A stretch of 64,000 bases of DNA. It comes from Bedellia somnulentella. Taxonomy: Eukaryota; Arthropoda; Insecta; Lepidoptera; Bedelliidae. Under the pieces are notes generated by a model. It saw only the letters and a program-made list of their open reading frames with translations. It ran no database searches and had not been told where the DNA came from. The position numbers and the translations under genes were made by a program. This document shows, one piece after another, positions 20,521 to 33,976 of this stretch; positions within the stretch are counted from its first letter, which is position 1; each line of letters starts with the position of its first letter. The DNA is taken from NCBI GenBank assembly GCA_963576735.1, contig OY755177.1:8928001-8992000 (forward strand). The letters are read 5' to 3'.

Positions 20521-21338
20521 TTCGTTTAAAATGTTAACGACTGTTTGTTTCCTAAATAAATGAAAATGAATAAAAGAAATAAAACATTAAAAGTATGACG
20601 ATATAGGTTCAACACATTAAGTAGACACTATTAAATTGTAATAAATCTGTAGCAGGTGTATAAAATGCATACATATTTTCATAAATATATAAACATGAAG
20701 TTTCTGTTGAGTAACTTCCGGGTAAATATTAAGCACTTTTTAAATTATGTTGAAAGTTAACAATCGTTAATTGCTTCGATTTACTCAACAGATTTTTTGA
20801 ACAAAAAATGATTTTTTAAAAGAAATAATAAGAATCATAGACTTTATTGTATCAAATAAGTTAAATTATGTTTTAGAATATGTTTGAATTAAACTTACCT
20901 TACAAGTAGTCACCAGTTAAAATAATTATAAAAAATACACATCAACACAATATAAGATAAACACCAAATATCTACACAAACTTTAATTTCACTGAACACC
21001 CAAAAATTATAAACTTTTTTGCATATTTTTTGTTACTTATAACATTTTATAATCTAAAGAATATAAAAGAATTTAAAAAGTTTCCAAGCAAGAAGTGTGA
21101 TACTGTTTCGAGAGCTGACGCGGCCGTTCAGCGGAGTGAATCGCTGAAGTTCTGAAATGTACTGACGGATGAACGGGCTTGGTGACAAGTACCGCGGTAA
21201 ACCTTACCGAAAGCTGCATTTTAAACAGTAAAACCTAAACGGCAAAACTAGCAACAAAAATATGCTTAGACGTTAAAGTAATATGATACATACACTCATA
21301 ATATAAGTTTAGAGTCAATTCATCCTTATTTGTTACAA

Positions 21339-21709
21339 AGCGACATGATAGTCCAGTGGGTAGAACACCCGCCCGAAAAACAGGAGGGCGTGAGTTCCAA
21401 TCCTGGGACGGGCCTACACCAATTTGTCTTTTCTAAAGTCATATGTGTGGTTAATTTATCATGGTTGCTAACGGTGAGGGAAAACATCGTGAGGAAACCC
21501 AGATGGCTGAGTTGTACTTAGTCATGTGACAGTGTATTCGTACAAAAACGGCGATAGGCCTGCCCCCTATCACGTGAGTACACTGTCTAAGCAAAACGTG
21601 GGTACCTTCTCTGGAAACTAGATGGCGCTTGCCATGTGAGTTCAGGAGTATTGGTACCTCTGCCAACCCCTTCGGGGATAAACGGCGTGAACGTTTATGT
21701 TATGTTATG
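21339..21709 (+). mobile_element. S1 SINE insertion present only in unit 2
   Basis: A 371-bp tRNA-derived SINE. Head: AGCGACATGATAGTCCAGTG (A-box-like) and GAGTTCCAATCCTGGGACGG (B-box-like). It ends with CCCCTTCGGGGATAAACGGC, GTGAACGTTTATG and TTATG repeats. The 9-bp sequence TTGTTACAA flanks it on both sides (21330-21338, 21710-21718) but occurs once at the matching site in unit 1 (5475-5483). Near-full-length relatives are at 54491-54869 and 57674-58054. Confidence 0.95.
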
Positions 21710-21734
21710 TTGTTACAATCCTTAAAAAAATTCA

Positions 21735-21970
21735 AGAGGAGAGCTGTGTTTTAGCGGCTTAGAATAGCATTTGATCAATAATTTTCCACGGTTGGGGCTT
21801 TTAGGGCGATTCGGTTAGAGGCCCATTACTGGCCAAAACTTTTTATGATACAATCTTTGTATCCTTGAACTTCCAAATGTTACTAATTAATTTCCGAATC
21901 TTAGTTCTGGCTACTTTTTTTGGAGCTTTATAGCCATGAGTATGTGTGTATGTAAAGAATGTATGTAAGA
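21735..21970 (+). mobile_element. Unit 2: degenerate retroelement tail
   Basis: Copy of 5500-5735, directly downstream of the new SINE. Confidence 0.6.
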
Positions 21971-21979
21971 GAAAAAAAC

Positions 21980-22475
21980 CCGTGATAGCTCAGTGGGTAG
22001 AACACCGCTTTATCGTGCTGACAACTAGTATTCTAATTCCGGGTCGGGTCTACACCAATTTGTCTTTTCTAAAGATATATAAATTGTTACAAATGTTGTG
22101 TACAAATATAAATTAGTTGTATTGTCATTAAGTAAAATATGTGGGTTATAAACCAGCTATAAATGTATTGTCTATAATTGTATGTTGTAAAGTAAAATTT
22201 AGCCGAATTGGATTTAAATCTGTAATGGTTATGTTTATGAATGAATAAATAAATAAATAAATAAATGTGTGGTTAATTTATCATGATTGTTAACGGTGAG
22301 GGAAAACATTCTGAAGAAACCCCTCATGGCTGAGTTGTACTTAGTCATGTGACAGTGTATTCGTACAAAACGGGGATGTGCCTGCCCCCTGTCACGTGAG
22401 TGCAGTATGTCCCCTTAACACCATGTGACAATGTCTGCTGATGTTCAGAAGTATTAGTATCTCTGCCAATATAAG
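21980..22475 (+). mobile_element. Unit 2: interrupted tRNA-derived SINE
   Basis: Copy of 5745-6240, with the same internal insertion at 22077-22265. That insertion therefore predates the 16-kb duplication. Confidence 0.8.
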
Positions 22476-22667
22476 ATGAAAGAAGACCTTTCTCTCTGGA
22501 TATACCGCGTGAAATTTATAAGTTTTTGAGTTTGAGTAAGACAAAAGAAGCTAGCAAGAGTTTTGAAACAGTAAACCCTATTGCTATCCCTCCCAGAGAC
22601 AAATGCAGAAAAACGTTAAGTTGAACTCGTCTGATTCCGTATTCAAAACCAAACTATTATTTTCTTG

Positions 22668-22915
22668 TTACGATGGTTTAGGCAAATAGAGCATGGATGA
22701 TTTTGAAAAGAGATTTATAGAACCAATGTGGTAGGTAATGTTAGTAGGACGACCGCGGAGGCCACACCTGGACCAAATAGAGAATGTGCTCAAAAAAGCA
22801 GGCGTCCGAGGTATGAAGAATAAAAAAGCATGTATGAAAATATTGATGGATGTGAACGAAACAAGAGAGCCTACCCCAATGGGAAATAATGGCTTGAGCA
22901 TATATATATGTATGT
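22668..22915 (+). mobile_element. Unit 2: LINE 3'-end fragment
   Basis: Copy of 6433-6680, with identical broken reading frame. Confidence 0.8.
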
Positions 22916-23544
22916 TTTCTCTCTTATATTATTAAGAAAAATTTGTACTTGTTTTCTAAGGTTTGTATATTTTCATGTTATTTTTATTATATTAAGCATA
23001 ATTTTTCATCATTAGCATATGGCTCTACTAGCATACACTTAAGTCATAAATCTAAGATCACAAAATCTAACAATGAGACAATCACAAGAACAAATAACAA
23101 TTTTTCACCATAGTAAAAAAGTAAATAATATTATAAGTAATTTCCTGCTTACTTGGTCGGAACTCGTTATTTTACTTTACTGAAAGCGTATTCATTATTT
23201 TCTTCAAAAAGCCAGCAATTTCAGCTTTGTAAAACCATGTGCGTTGAGTACACACGCCTGTCGCACTTACGATATGCAATTATCTTGTCGGCATAAAAGC
23301 CTCCATAGATGATGTGTTTTGTTCTTTTTCCAACGAAGGTAATTCACATGGATTGTCCGATAAGAAATGAATGGATTAAAAATGAGGCTTAAATATATTT
23401 TTGATTCATTGCTATTGAGTACACAGCGAATATAGGCAGGTACCGCCAAATGGCGTGAAAAGACACAGTACCGGGAATGATTTTTGCCACGCATAAAATA
23501 TTAATGTACTAAAAATATATTAAAAGCAGGAAACATCCGCATTA

Positions 23545-23801
23545 GGGCCGGCGCTCACTGCCGGCATGGCATGGCAAAGGATTTCGGTACAGATACAGCA
23601 TTTTTAATCTTATTGCCATGCATATAGAATTCATTTTGACACAACGATGCCGAGGGAGGCCGCGGTAGGACAGAACGTCGGCATCGTTGTGTCAAAATGA
23701 AGTAAAATGAATTCTATACCAATGGTAATAAGATTAAAAATGCTATATCTTTACCGAAATCCTTTGCCATGCCATGCCATGCCGGCAGTCAGCGCTGGCC
23801 C
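23545..23801. mobile_element. Unit 2: PIF/Harbinger-like MITE
   Basis: Copy of 7310-7566, with the TTA target duplication at 23542-23544 and 23802-23804. Confidence 0.8.
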
Positions 23802-24320
23802 TTATAATGGTTAATAGCAAAACATAAAAAATTACAACATAGTTTGGAGTATAATAAAAATAGTAAAAATTATGTAGTAATAACAATAAATATGTAAGAC
23901 TAGCTTTACACCCGCGACTACTGTACAATTTGTATTCTGTATCGAAAGTATATCAAATCAAATCGGTTTCATTAAAATTTATTCAATTAACATTTTTGAC
24001 ACGACACCGGTGTACTTTTGTTTTATATTCAGATTATTTTGGATGTGCCAGGATTAAAAAAAATACCTATTGTAACTTTCACATACCAATATTCGTTGCA
24101 TGATATCAGGATACTTTGAAAAAAAATAACCGCGACATTTGGATGTCACCTTACCAGTTGGCTGCAGACGTCGTGGATTATTATTAATAAAAAAAATAAC
24201 TCTTATTATTTTAATTTATAATTTTATTTACATTACGTTAGAAGTTAATATCTTTAAACTAGAAATTTTAAGATATAATAATTTGAGAAATTTAATTTAC
24301 AAATACCTAACTAAATCACA

Positions 24321-24531
24321 AACATACATACATTAATCCCCATCGGGGTAGGCTGAGGGAGACTATCAAATTCTATCTCCATTTTTTACGTTTATTGCTC
24401 TCTTGCGCTTCGTCTACATTTGTCAATATTTTTATACATGCCCTTTTATTCGTCGGACACCTGCCGTTTTAAGCAAATTCTCTATTTGGTCTAAATGTGT
24501 TCTCCGTGGTCGTCTCCTTACTAACATTACT
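24321..24531 (-). mobile_element. Unit 2: LINE 3'-end fragment
   Basis: Copy of 8086-8296. Confidence 0.75.
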
Positions 24532-24970
24532 ATAAGAAAAACAATAATTGTTGGTTACAATTAAATCGAGTCGAGAGTCTAGAAAAAAGAGTACGGGGGG
24601 GGGTATCCTGCATTATTAACCGACTAGTCACTTCCAATCAATTCATTTTGCCGAAAAATCATTTCGTTAATAAACCATGCATCGTCGGACACCTACAACT
24701 ATTTTATGAAGTTGAGTGACAAAATTTTAAAATACAGAAATATTGGCGCACATTGCCCAACCTAAATTTAAAAACGCGTTTTTCGAAAAGTCTGCGAAGA
24801 AATGAGGTAGTTCTATTTTAATCCGATACTACACAGCTAATCTGTTTATATATATATATGAGCCCCATCAATTTTGCTTGCAATTCGCCGTCATATACTT
24901 ACTGTCCGGTCTCTTGCCATCGTCCCGCATCAAGCCAGGGGGTTCCAGAACAGCTAGTAAATGGACTTCG

Positions 24971-24994
24971 TATATATATATATATATATATATA
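24971..24994. repeat. Unit 2: (TA)12 microsatellite
   Basis: Counterpart of 8737-8766, six bases shorter. Confidence 0.95.
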
Positions 24995-25685
24995 AATATT
25001 CGAGTATTTGAACTTGAGTCGAGTGGCAAACGAAGCGGAACGGATCAAATATTTAATTAACATATTTTATTAGTTCAAACAGTAACAGTAATAAAAAAAA
25101 TTATGATATCTATTAGTTTGTGTTCTTATTTTACTTTATTTAAATTTATGGTTGTAAATTAGAAAAACGTTTCATGAGATTGATTAAGAAGTATTAAGTT
25201 TTCAAATTATATGTCTGCAAATGTGGGTCCATAGAAATCTTTCAAATACGCCCATTCTTCGCACATTTCACTTTTGACTCTCCCGTTGTAGCCCTATAGT
25301 TTTTCGTTATATTAACTGACAATTATGAGGATAATTAAATTTCAATTTCTGAAAACCAAGTATAGGTAAAGTTGATTGGTAGTAATAGTAATCAAGTATA
25401 AAACATTAAATAATTTGGTGAATGTATTTGGCAAGTTTAAATAATTATTTCAATTCTCAAAACAAACTCAGTGTAGATTAGAGGTGAAGAACCATAAACC
25501 AGTTTATAATTGCTTTTCTAAATAATTTGGAGATCCAAAACCAACATTTTTTTCACTCGATGACAGGTAAATTAATTTATCACAATGTTAAACAAGTAGT
25601 TGTTATTTGTTGATTTTGTGAAACTTTGCTTATATATTTACTACTTCTTCTTCTTTAAACAGTTACATAAAAACATGTTACATAT

Positions 25686-25914
25686 ACATACATACATACA
25701 TATACTCACGCCATTAATTCCCATTGGGGTAGGCAGAGACTATCGATCGCCACTTCGTACGATCCTGACAAACCTCTCTAGCTTCGTTTACATCCATCAA
25801 TCTTTTCATACATGCTCTTTTATTCTTCATACTTCGGACGCCAGCCTTTTTGAGCACACTCTCAATTTGGTCCAAGTGTGTTCTCCGTGGTCGTCCTCTA
25901 CTAACATTACCATT
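25686..25914 (-). mobile_element. Unit 2: 229-bp LINE-tail insertion
   Basis: Copy of 9458-9686, with the same flanking ATGTTACATAT repeats. Confidence 0.88.
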
Positions 25915-25998
25915 ATGTTACATATGTGGTGTCTTATAATTAAAAAAAACTTTTTCTTCTTCTAAGTCGTAACACTCTTGACAGAGTGGTCGTGGTCG

Positions 25999-27156
25999 TC
26001 ATTTTGGTTGGGTGACCGGCCGCACAATTCGTCGCCATTCCTCTCTGAGGGCTGTTTTCTTGGTGCAATGGTACAGGGGGTCATCCAGAGTTGCTTTGAT
26101 TTGGTCCGTCCATCTCATTGGTGATCGACCACGCATTCGGGCGCCCTCTATTCTGCCCTGTACCACCAGTCGCTCGATTGACATGCGCCCGCATCGAGAT
26201 ATATGTCCGAAGAAGGTTAGGATACGAGCTTGGATTATAGATGATAGGCGCTGTTTGACACATAGTTCTTGGAGGATTGAGTCATTGGTACGGAACTCTG
26301 TCCACGATATCCCAAGCATTTTCCTCCAGCACCGCATCTCAAGAGCATCAATCCTCTTCTTCTCGCTTTCCCGAAGCGTCCATGTCTCTGCAGCATAAAG
26401 GAATATGGGGAACACAAGCGCTCTGACTAGCCGGGTCTTTGTGGCTATGGTGATGTTGCGGTTCTTCCATATTTTCCTAAGTCTGTCCATAGAAGACCTT
26501 GCAATCGCCATTCGTCGCTTTATTTCGTCCACGCATCTGCCATTGTTGGATATCAGCGCTCCCAGATAGACGTATGATTGTACAACGCCACAATTTGCAA
26601 TTTTCGTGACTTCAGGCATGTTGTTGTTGGCACGATCCACAATCATCATCTTCGTCTTACTGCGATTTATCTTAAGGCCAAATTCCAAACTGACACTTTC
26701 CATCTTATGCGGCAGGTCTTCCATATCTCGCATACTGCTTGCGAATAGGGTGGTGTCATCTGCGTAGCGCAGGTTCGAGATTCTCAGGCCACCGATTGCG
26801 ATACCGTCCATCCAGTCTTCGAGGGAAATTCTCATTATCAGCTCTGTGTAGATGTTGAACAGAAGCGGAGAAATAATGCATCCTTGACGGACTCCCGCAC
26901 TAGGGTGGAAATGGTCTGAAAGCATCTCGTCTGCTCTCACTGACGCAGTCCCATTCTCGTAGAGGCGTCTCAAAAGGTGCACAAGGTGTGTTGGTGTACC
27001 CATCTCTAGCAGAGTTTTCCAAAGTTTCGGCCATTTCACTGAGTCAAACGCCTTTGAAAAATCGACAAAGCAAAAACTAGCACAGCGAAACAAGATTTTA
27101 AGGTAATCAATAAAAGAATAGAAATGAAATGGAAAATGTACAATATAAAAAACCAA
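25999..27156 (-). CDS. Unit 2: 5'-truncated RTE-clade LINE reverse transcriptase fused to flanking sequence
   Basis: Encodes the same 385-residue chimeric product as 9771-10928. LINE DNA spans about 25950-27078. Just downstream of the stop the two units differ slightly at the A/T-rich junction (AAAAAAAACTTTTTC here, AAAAATTTTC in unit 1). Confidence 0.9.
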   Translation of the reverse strand: MVFYIVHFPFHFYSFIDYLKILFRCASFCFVDFSKAFDSVKWPKLWKTLLEMGTPTHLVHLLRRLYENGTASVRADEMLSDHFHPSAGVRQGCIISPLLFNIYTELIMRISLEDWMDGIAIGGLRISNLRYADDTTLFASSMRDMEDLPHKMESVSLEFGLKINRSKTKMMIVDRANNNMPEVTKIANCGVVQSYVYLGALISNNGRCVDEIKRRMAIARSSMDRLRKIWKNRNITIATKTRLVRALVFPIFLYAAETWTLRESEKKRIDALEMRCWRKMLGISWTEFRTNDSILQELCVKQRLSSIIQARILTFFGHISRCGRMSIERLVVQGRIEGARMRGRSPMRWTDQIKATLDDPLYHCTKKTALREEWRRIVRPVTQPK

Positions 27157-28841
27157 ATGATTTACTTATAATTTTTCAAACTTGTTTATTTTTTTGTTAA
27201 AAGTAATAATATAACAGACAACTCGCATAAAGATAAGTATTGAATTTGAATCAATACGTTTATATGTTTTTTTTATAATCAATTATTTTTGACTCATATT
27301 ACATCAGCTGGATGGAAGTTCGTGAAACTAAAGATTATCTCATAAGAAAGGTTTCTATCATTCACCAAAAGGTCTCTGAATTTAACTGTACAGGTAGAAA
27401 TTTTAATCTTATTGATTCGATGTCCCAAACTTTGTAAATCTATTCTCATTAACAGCTGTTACAGGATTTCTCCTATAATTTGCAGGTTTTACGATCAAAA
27501 TCAAAGCAATTTTAAAACAAATTACGCTCAAGTTTCTTGCATTAATGTCACACAGCCTTAGAAACAAAATATGAAACAAAAACTTAACTTTAACTCAAAC
27601 GCTCACACCGTATATCCCCGAAGGGGTGGTAGAGAATGTCAAGTGGGATTATTTTTACTTACAGCCGTGACTAGTCATTATAAGTTGCTTGATTATACCT
27701 ACTTTTAGTTAATGTAAACCACGCTTAAAGTTCTACTGCACTTGTTGGCCTCGGTACATAGGTATACCGCTTCCGTTCGATTGATTTGTGGTCATTAGTC
27801 GGCAGAGGCTTGATGAATGACGGGAGAAGCCATCCGATTCAAGCAGCCACAAAACTGATCGTATTTGGTCAATCTCTTTCAACATAGTGAACTAAATACA
27901 CAAAATAAAAAAATAAAAAGTTTTTAATGCAGAAGTTAACCAATAATTTACCCAGAAAACACATATATGCAAAAGTCATAATTAACAACATCTAATTAAG
28001 CTTTGCAAAATTTTATGCATTTTTAATTTTGTGCTTTTCGAACATTGTGCATTTCAAATTTAGTTGTTTAGAACTTTTCTCAAATAATTTTATAATTTTT
28101 ATCCGTTACGAGTATATATCTTGAATTACCTACATTTAAACTTATTAACTTATGATACCAACCCAAAGTACCTTTATAGTAAGTTCGCCCTTATTTCACC
28201 TGAAACTACAACCTGTAAAACAAAATATTTAAATATTCTTTCTCAGTGTGTAAAGTAAGTGCTATCGTACATTGTGTAAAACATGGAAAAAGTGTTACAG
28301 TTCAAAGCTCGAAAAAGCATTTCTATTTTTACCGGAAACTGAATGCTCACACTTCGTTTGGAGAACGCTAGATAAATAAAACCGAACCGGGCATTGCAGA
28401 CTTTCACAACGCCATTTACTGTCGATAAAATATTTTACAGAAAGAGAGTCTCGTTGTAGTCGTGTAAACTTCATGTAACCTCTGTGTGCACATGGGATTG
28501 TTTTTTATTATTTATTAGGGTCGAATCGAGAGCCTCTTAAATCACTCATTATATCATAGCCCATCTTACTATTTGTCTGAGGCAATTGGCCTAGACCTCC
28601 TTTTTAAAACATACCCTTTTTATATTCTACATCGATTAAAGACATCAAACTAAACAACTTTGCCTATGAAATGGTTATCTAAATTATTGTAATTTTTAAA
28701 ATAATTAATACATAAAAAGGTTCTTAGCCTCAGCTGAAATTTAAAAAAAAACACCTTGTGATTAGAACAGATTTTTTTATATTTAACCTCACTATACTTT
28801 CTCAGTTTTATCTAGGCAGCGACACTATAATATTAAGGTTA

Positions 28842-31384
28842 GTGTACTGTGAGCAGTCCGGTACTGAGCTCATCATCGGAGCTGATGCAAATGCGCATCA
28901 CCCGCTGTGGGGCTGCCGCGCGGCCAACCAAAGAGGAAAAGTACTATCAACCTATTTATTCTCTACTAACCTTAACATAGCAAATATCGGATCAGAACCC
29001 ACCTGGGTCACATCCAGAGGCAAAACTATAGTCGATATCACTTTATTTAGCACTGGGGCCTCACACTTAGTCTCCAATTGGCATGTGTCAAAGGAACTAA
29101 GTTGCGCAGACGATCGGCGGATCTAGTTCAACCTAACAAGCGACTAAACACTACCCCCCCCCCCCCCACCAAAACGTAACCCACGAGTCACGAACGTACT
29201 CTCTTACAGATCTCATCTAAAGACTAAACTTAACACACTCACCAATGAAAACACGGATGGCCCAACACAAATCGAAAGTAACCTTAAAATGTTAACCGCA
29301 GCTATAATGGACTCTTTAGAATCCACCTGCCCGCTTAAACAACCAACAATCCAGGGAAAGAAACAAGTAGGCGGTGGAGCCGTGAGTTGGAAAAAATGCG
29401 CGGTGAACTACGTAGACTCTTTAATAAAGTAAAAAATTCCAGCCTACCTATAGACTAAGACAACTATAAATGCATGTTAGCCATCTACAAAAAACGAATT
29501 CGATCTCGCAAAAGGCAAGCCTGGCGAAAGTTTTGCAGATCGATTGAATCGAATAATAAAGCGGCGAGGGTACGGAAAATTTTGTCCACCGATAGTAACC
29601 CCACTGTAGGCCCGCATAAAAAAACTAATAACACATACACCACGACAGATACAGAAACACATAAATTGCTCCTAGACTGCCACTTCCCAGATTGTCGTCA
29701 AACAAATGACACAAACTGGAATGAGGAGCAGAACATCGACCCCAATGAAGTGGACAGGCTCTTCTTACAAGAGCTTGTCACTAAAGACCAGATTGAATGG
29801 GCGATTAAGTCTTTCAACTCTTTCAAATCACCAGGCCTAGATGGGATCTTCCCTGCTTTACTACAGTGGGCGAGAGACATCCTGTGTCCCTGGCTGGTCA
29901 AAATCTACCAATCATGTATCGCATACAGATATGTACCGATAGCATGGCGTGAAGTTAAAGTAACCTTCATACCTAAACCTGGTAAGTCGGATTATACCGA
30001 CCCGAAATCCTTTATACCCATTAGCCTTACATCCTCTCTCTCAAAAACTCTGGAAAAACCCTGTGACAGATGTATAAGAGATTAGGAAAAAACCCCTCCA
30101 TACAAATTAACATGCCTACACCAAAGATAAATCAACTGAGACTGCATTGCACAATGCAGTATCTAAAATAGATGTGCACTCAACTCAAAGTTGTCCACAC
30201 TAGGCATTGAAGGTGCCTTCGATAAAACCAGCATACCTTGTATTGACAAAACTCTGGAAGATTTCCGTGTCAATCCCGCACTCAGGGGTTGGATTGTTAA
30301 CATGTTGAGACTAAGAGCGGTGCAAGTTACTGTAAGGGACACCACCAGAGCTGACGAGGGGCTGCCCCTAAGGGGGGTCCTCTCCCCACTCCTCTGGAAT
30401 ATGGTGGTCGACTCCTTACTTAAGAGACTCAATGACCTTAAGGTAGGCTACGCAGATGATCTCACAATTCTCCTAAATGGAGATGTAAACATGCTCTGCA
30501 AAAAAATGGGTCAAGCATTAAGAGCTGTGGAGACATGGTGCAACGAATACGACCTGAAAGTAAACCCCAAAAAGACTGAACTTATACTTTTCACTCACAA
30601 AAGGAAACTCCCTCCTTTTGAGCTTCCAAAGATTTTTGGAACAGAACTCACTCTCTGAAAAACAGTTAAATATCTAGGAATAACCCTAAATGATAAACTT
30701 AGCTTGAAACCTCACCTAGATAACACAATTAAAAAAGCCAGCACTATGCTATGGCATTGCAACAGAGTACTAGGTAAAAACTGGGGAATCAAACCTAAGA
30801 TCCTACACTGGCTTTATACCATCATTATCAGACCAGTAATAACCTACGGCTCTCTGGTCTGGTGGCCGAGTACCAAATAAATAACAGCTCAAAATGACCT
30901 GGAAAAAATGCAACGGCTTGCCTGCCTGGCCATTAAGGGCGGTATGAGAACCGCACCGGTGGCAGTTCTGCAGGTGTTACTGAACCTGCCACCCCTACAC
31001 CTACACATACAGCAAGAGGCGGCGATGTCCTCACTCAGGCTAAAAAATGCAGGGCACCTTAGAAATGACTCCAGAATCCTACACACCAGTATACTCACAA
31101 CGGCGATCCAATATCAGCCCTTACTTGCTGCAGCCTGTGATAGGATAACTAAAACTATAATTACCAAACACTACTACTACTCGAAGAGGAACAGCATGAC
31201 TACTCCAATATTAAAGAGGTGCGTGTATACACAGACGGCTCCAAGACCAACCAAGGGACTGGAGCCGGTGTAACTGCAGTGTAACTGTAGTGGTACAAGA
31301 CCTCAATATAAAAACCTCCAAAAGCCTTGGTCAACACAACACGGTATTCCAAGCAGAGTGTCTTGGAATAACAAAGGCGGTCAT
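28842..31384 (+). pseudogene. Unit 2: decayed LINE with endonuclease, RT and RNase H
   Basis: Copy of 12623-15165 with the same stops, frameshifts and motif A defect. Its left flank differs: because of the small rearrangement at 28821-28832, the endonuclease frame here stays open further upstream (to 28758). Those extra codons are flanking sequence, not endonuclease. Confidence 0.88.
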
Positions 31385-31557
31385 GGCAATTAAATTCAAA
31401 TACAAATTCAAATCATTTATTACTCAGATAATAAAATCCATAATTAATCATAACAATAGTTTTAAAACACACAATGTCAATAAATAAAAATAAACTTAAT
31501 CAATAAATGATAAAAAATAAAATAATAATAATAAAATAATCAAAAGTTAAACTATAC

Positions 31558-32054
31558 AATTCGGTATGCAAAGTTTTTTTATGGTATTTATTAAATATTT
31601 TTATTCGATAGCAAACACGAAAATAAAAAACTAATTTGGATATTTTTCATTTAAAATGAGTAATTGCAAAGTTATGATTTTTTAACGATTGTTCAACTTT
31701 TGTACTTAATGACGTCATCAATTGAAAATATCACGTAGCGACATGCAAATAAAGCGAAATGTTTAGTAAAAATGTTGCTAATTGCAAAATATTTCACGAA
31801 TTTGTGATCCCAATTGAAATTATTACGATATTATACTAAACAAACCTATTATTTTCGATGTTTTATTAATAAACTGCAAGAACTAATGTCTTTGACATAA
31901 CGCTGAAGGTCAAATACTGTTACAGTTTTTTGCTAAAATAACGGTCATCTTAGCTCTGTTTGATTTCATTTCAAGAAAATATGTTTTAAAAACATAATAT
32001 CTCGAAATGGTTTCGTAATCAGCACCACTTTTGTAAAACTTTGCATACCGAATT
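31558..32054. mobile_element. Unit 2: MITE with CGGTATGCAAAG inverted ends
   Basis: Copy of 15339-15835. Near the left end unit 2 has ATTCGATAGCAAAC where unit 1 has ATTCAATAGTAAAC. Confidence 0.82.
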
Positions 32055-33976
32055 CAATAACGCCCCGATCCACAGTACAATCCTATTTTACTTTAGGTAG
32101 TGCGCGTGCGTGTATCATACTGCAGTGGTTTACATACTCGCAGTCGAACCTACTTGCAAATGCACTTAGTATGGTGTTGGGGCTGGCCCGGATCCTGCGC
32201 CCCAGGGATGTGCACCGCTTACGCATGGTGGTGTAGAAACAGTCAACCCTCGCCTCGGTGAACATCCCCGACGCGCTACAGAAACTGGGAAGCCCCACAA
32301 TCACCCTGAATGCATTATTGTACTGCACGGGAAGGGCACTGTACTGTTTCTGCGCATAACTAGCCCACAGGCCGCTCTTGTAAAAACTGGTGCAGAAGGC
32401 TCGAAAAAGGCAGATTTTTACTTCAGTCGAGTAAACCTACGGGCAATTATATTCGCCTTCACAGACAGCGCCCTCCGCTCCCTCTCAATGTCTGCATTGT
32501 CCCTCAGGTCAGAGGTCACCCAGTGTCCTAGGTATTTGAATTCATGGACCTACTGAAGTGGAGTGCTATACAATTTGATGGCAGGTATTGGCAACGGACA
32601 ACGATGACCCCGGGCCTGAAAGACCATGCATTCACTTTTTCATTCATTCATTTCATTTTTCATTCATTCATTCACTAACCTAACCTAACATTGTACTGTA
32701 GACCATGTGAGCGTGCATACGTTTTGCATATACCTAACATTTTCGATAGGCCACAGGCAGAGGCGCTGAGCAGAGCCATGTCGTCAGCGTAGCTAATGTA
32801 ATAACACTACATTAGTCAATAGACAGCGACTCCGTCAATATGACAGATGACGCGGGCCCCGCTCAGCTCCTCTATCAGCGCGTTCACGTACAGGTGGAAA
32901 ATCTTCAGTGAGGTCAACCAGCCCAGCCCCCCTGCCTCACTCCGCACTCCAACCTGTACGGCTCCAAGTAGGCGTCTGACCATCTCACGACATTGACCTG
33001 GTGTTGGTACCAAAACTTAAAGATGTTTTTCACATCTTCGGGTACCTTTATGTCTTCCAATTTTTGCCACAAGATGTCTTAATTAACCAGGTCAAATGCC
33101 TTAGAGAGGTCAAAGAAACAGTACAGGCAAGTACGGGTGTTCGTCTCTTAGTATAGTATTTGACAGTCTGTTTTAAACACAAGATAGCTGCCTCTGTTGA
33201 TAAACCTGATCTGAAACCAAATTGGTTATCATGTAATTTTAGATGTTGATCTAATTGAACACTTAAGCTGTCAAATACTTTCGCAATAATGGTAGCCAGT
33301 GAGATTGGTCTTTAATTGGATTTTACTCTTCACGATTGGAATCACTACAGTTTTCATCATGTCGGCCGGTAAGTAAGAGTGACCAACACATAGTGCATAA
33401 AACATCGCCAACACGCGAGGTAAGTGACGGCCTGCATTTCTAAGGTGCTCAATGCTTAGACCGTCGTGGCCCGGAGACTTACCGCGGGACACAGCATTTA
33501 AAGCTTTTCTAATATCTTTAGCTGTAAATCTAGTACTAGCCTCCAGTCCCCAGTGATTTTACGGTAAAGTGAGCTTTGAAAATGTCAGCTATCCCCTTAC
33601 TCTCACTGACACCTTCAACACTCGCAGGGAGGCTCGGTTTGCTCTTTAGCTTTTTGGTTGATTTCCAAAAACTTCTAAAATCTAGGTTCAAACGTTCAGC
33701 TGTGATTTTGTCCAATTTAAGCTGTTCACTGTGGTTTTGACACCATTTTAATCGTGACTTAAAAATCTTACGGCTTTCTTGCATTCCATCATAAAAACGG
33801 CCGATTTTCGGTTTCCCAAATCTGAAATTTAGACCTAGCCTCCATGTGAGCCTCCCTAACATGCCTGTTCCACCCCGGTACCGGTTTTTTCCTTTCTAAT
33901 TTTCTAGCATTTAATTTATTGCTATCCGCAGCAGCCTTACTAAGAGAACTAACAATTTCAAAATTATAATTGATCA

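Noticed and set aside
21330..21521. Open frames across S1 SINE copies (also 21451-21666, 54604-54819, 57872-58072)
   Set aside because: They recur in every S1 copy because the SINE sequence is repeated. SINEs do not encode protein, and the frames begin in the tRNA-like head or the tail.
28758..29126. A longer endonuclease gene in unit 2 than in unit 1
   Set aside because: The extra N-terminal codons come from flanking AT-rich DNA joined in frame by the small rearrangement at 28821-28832.
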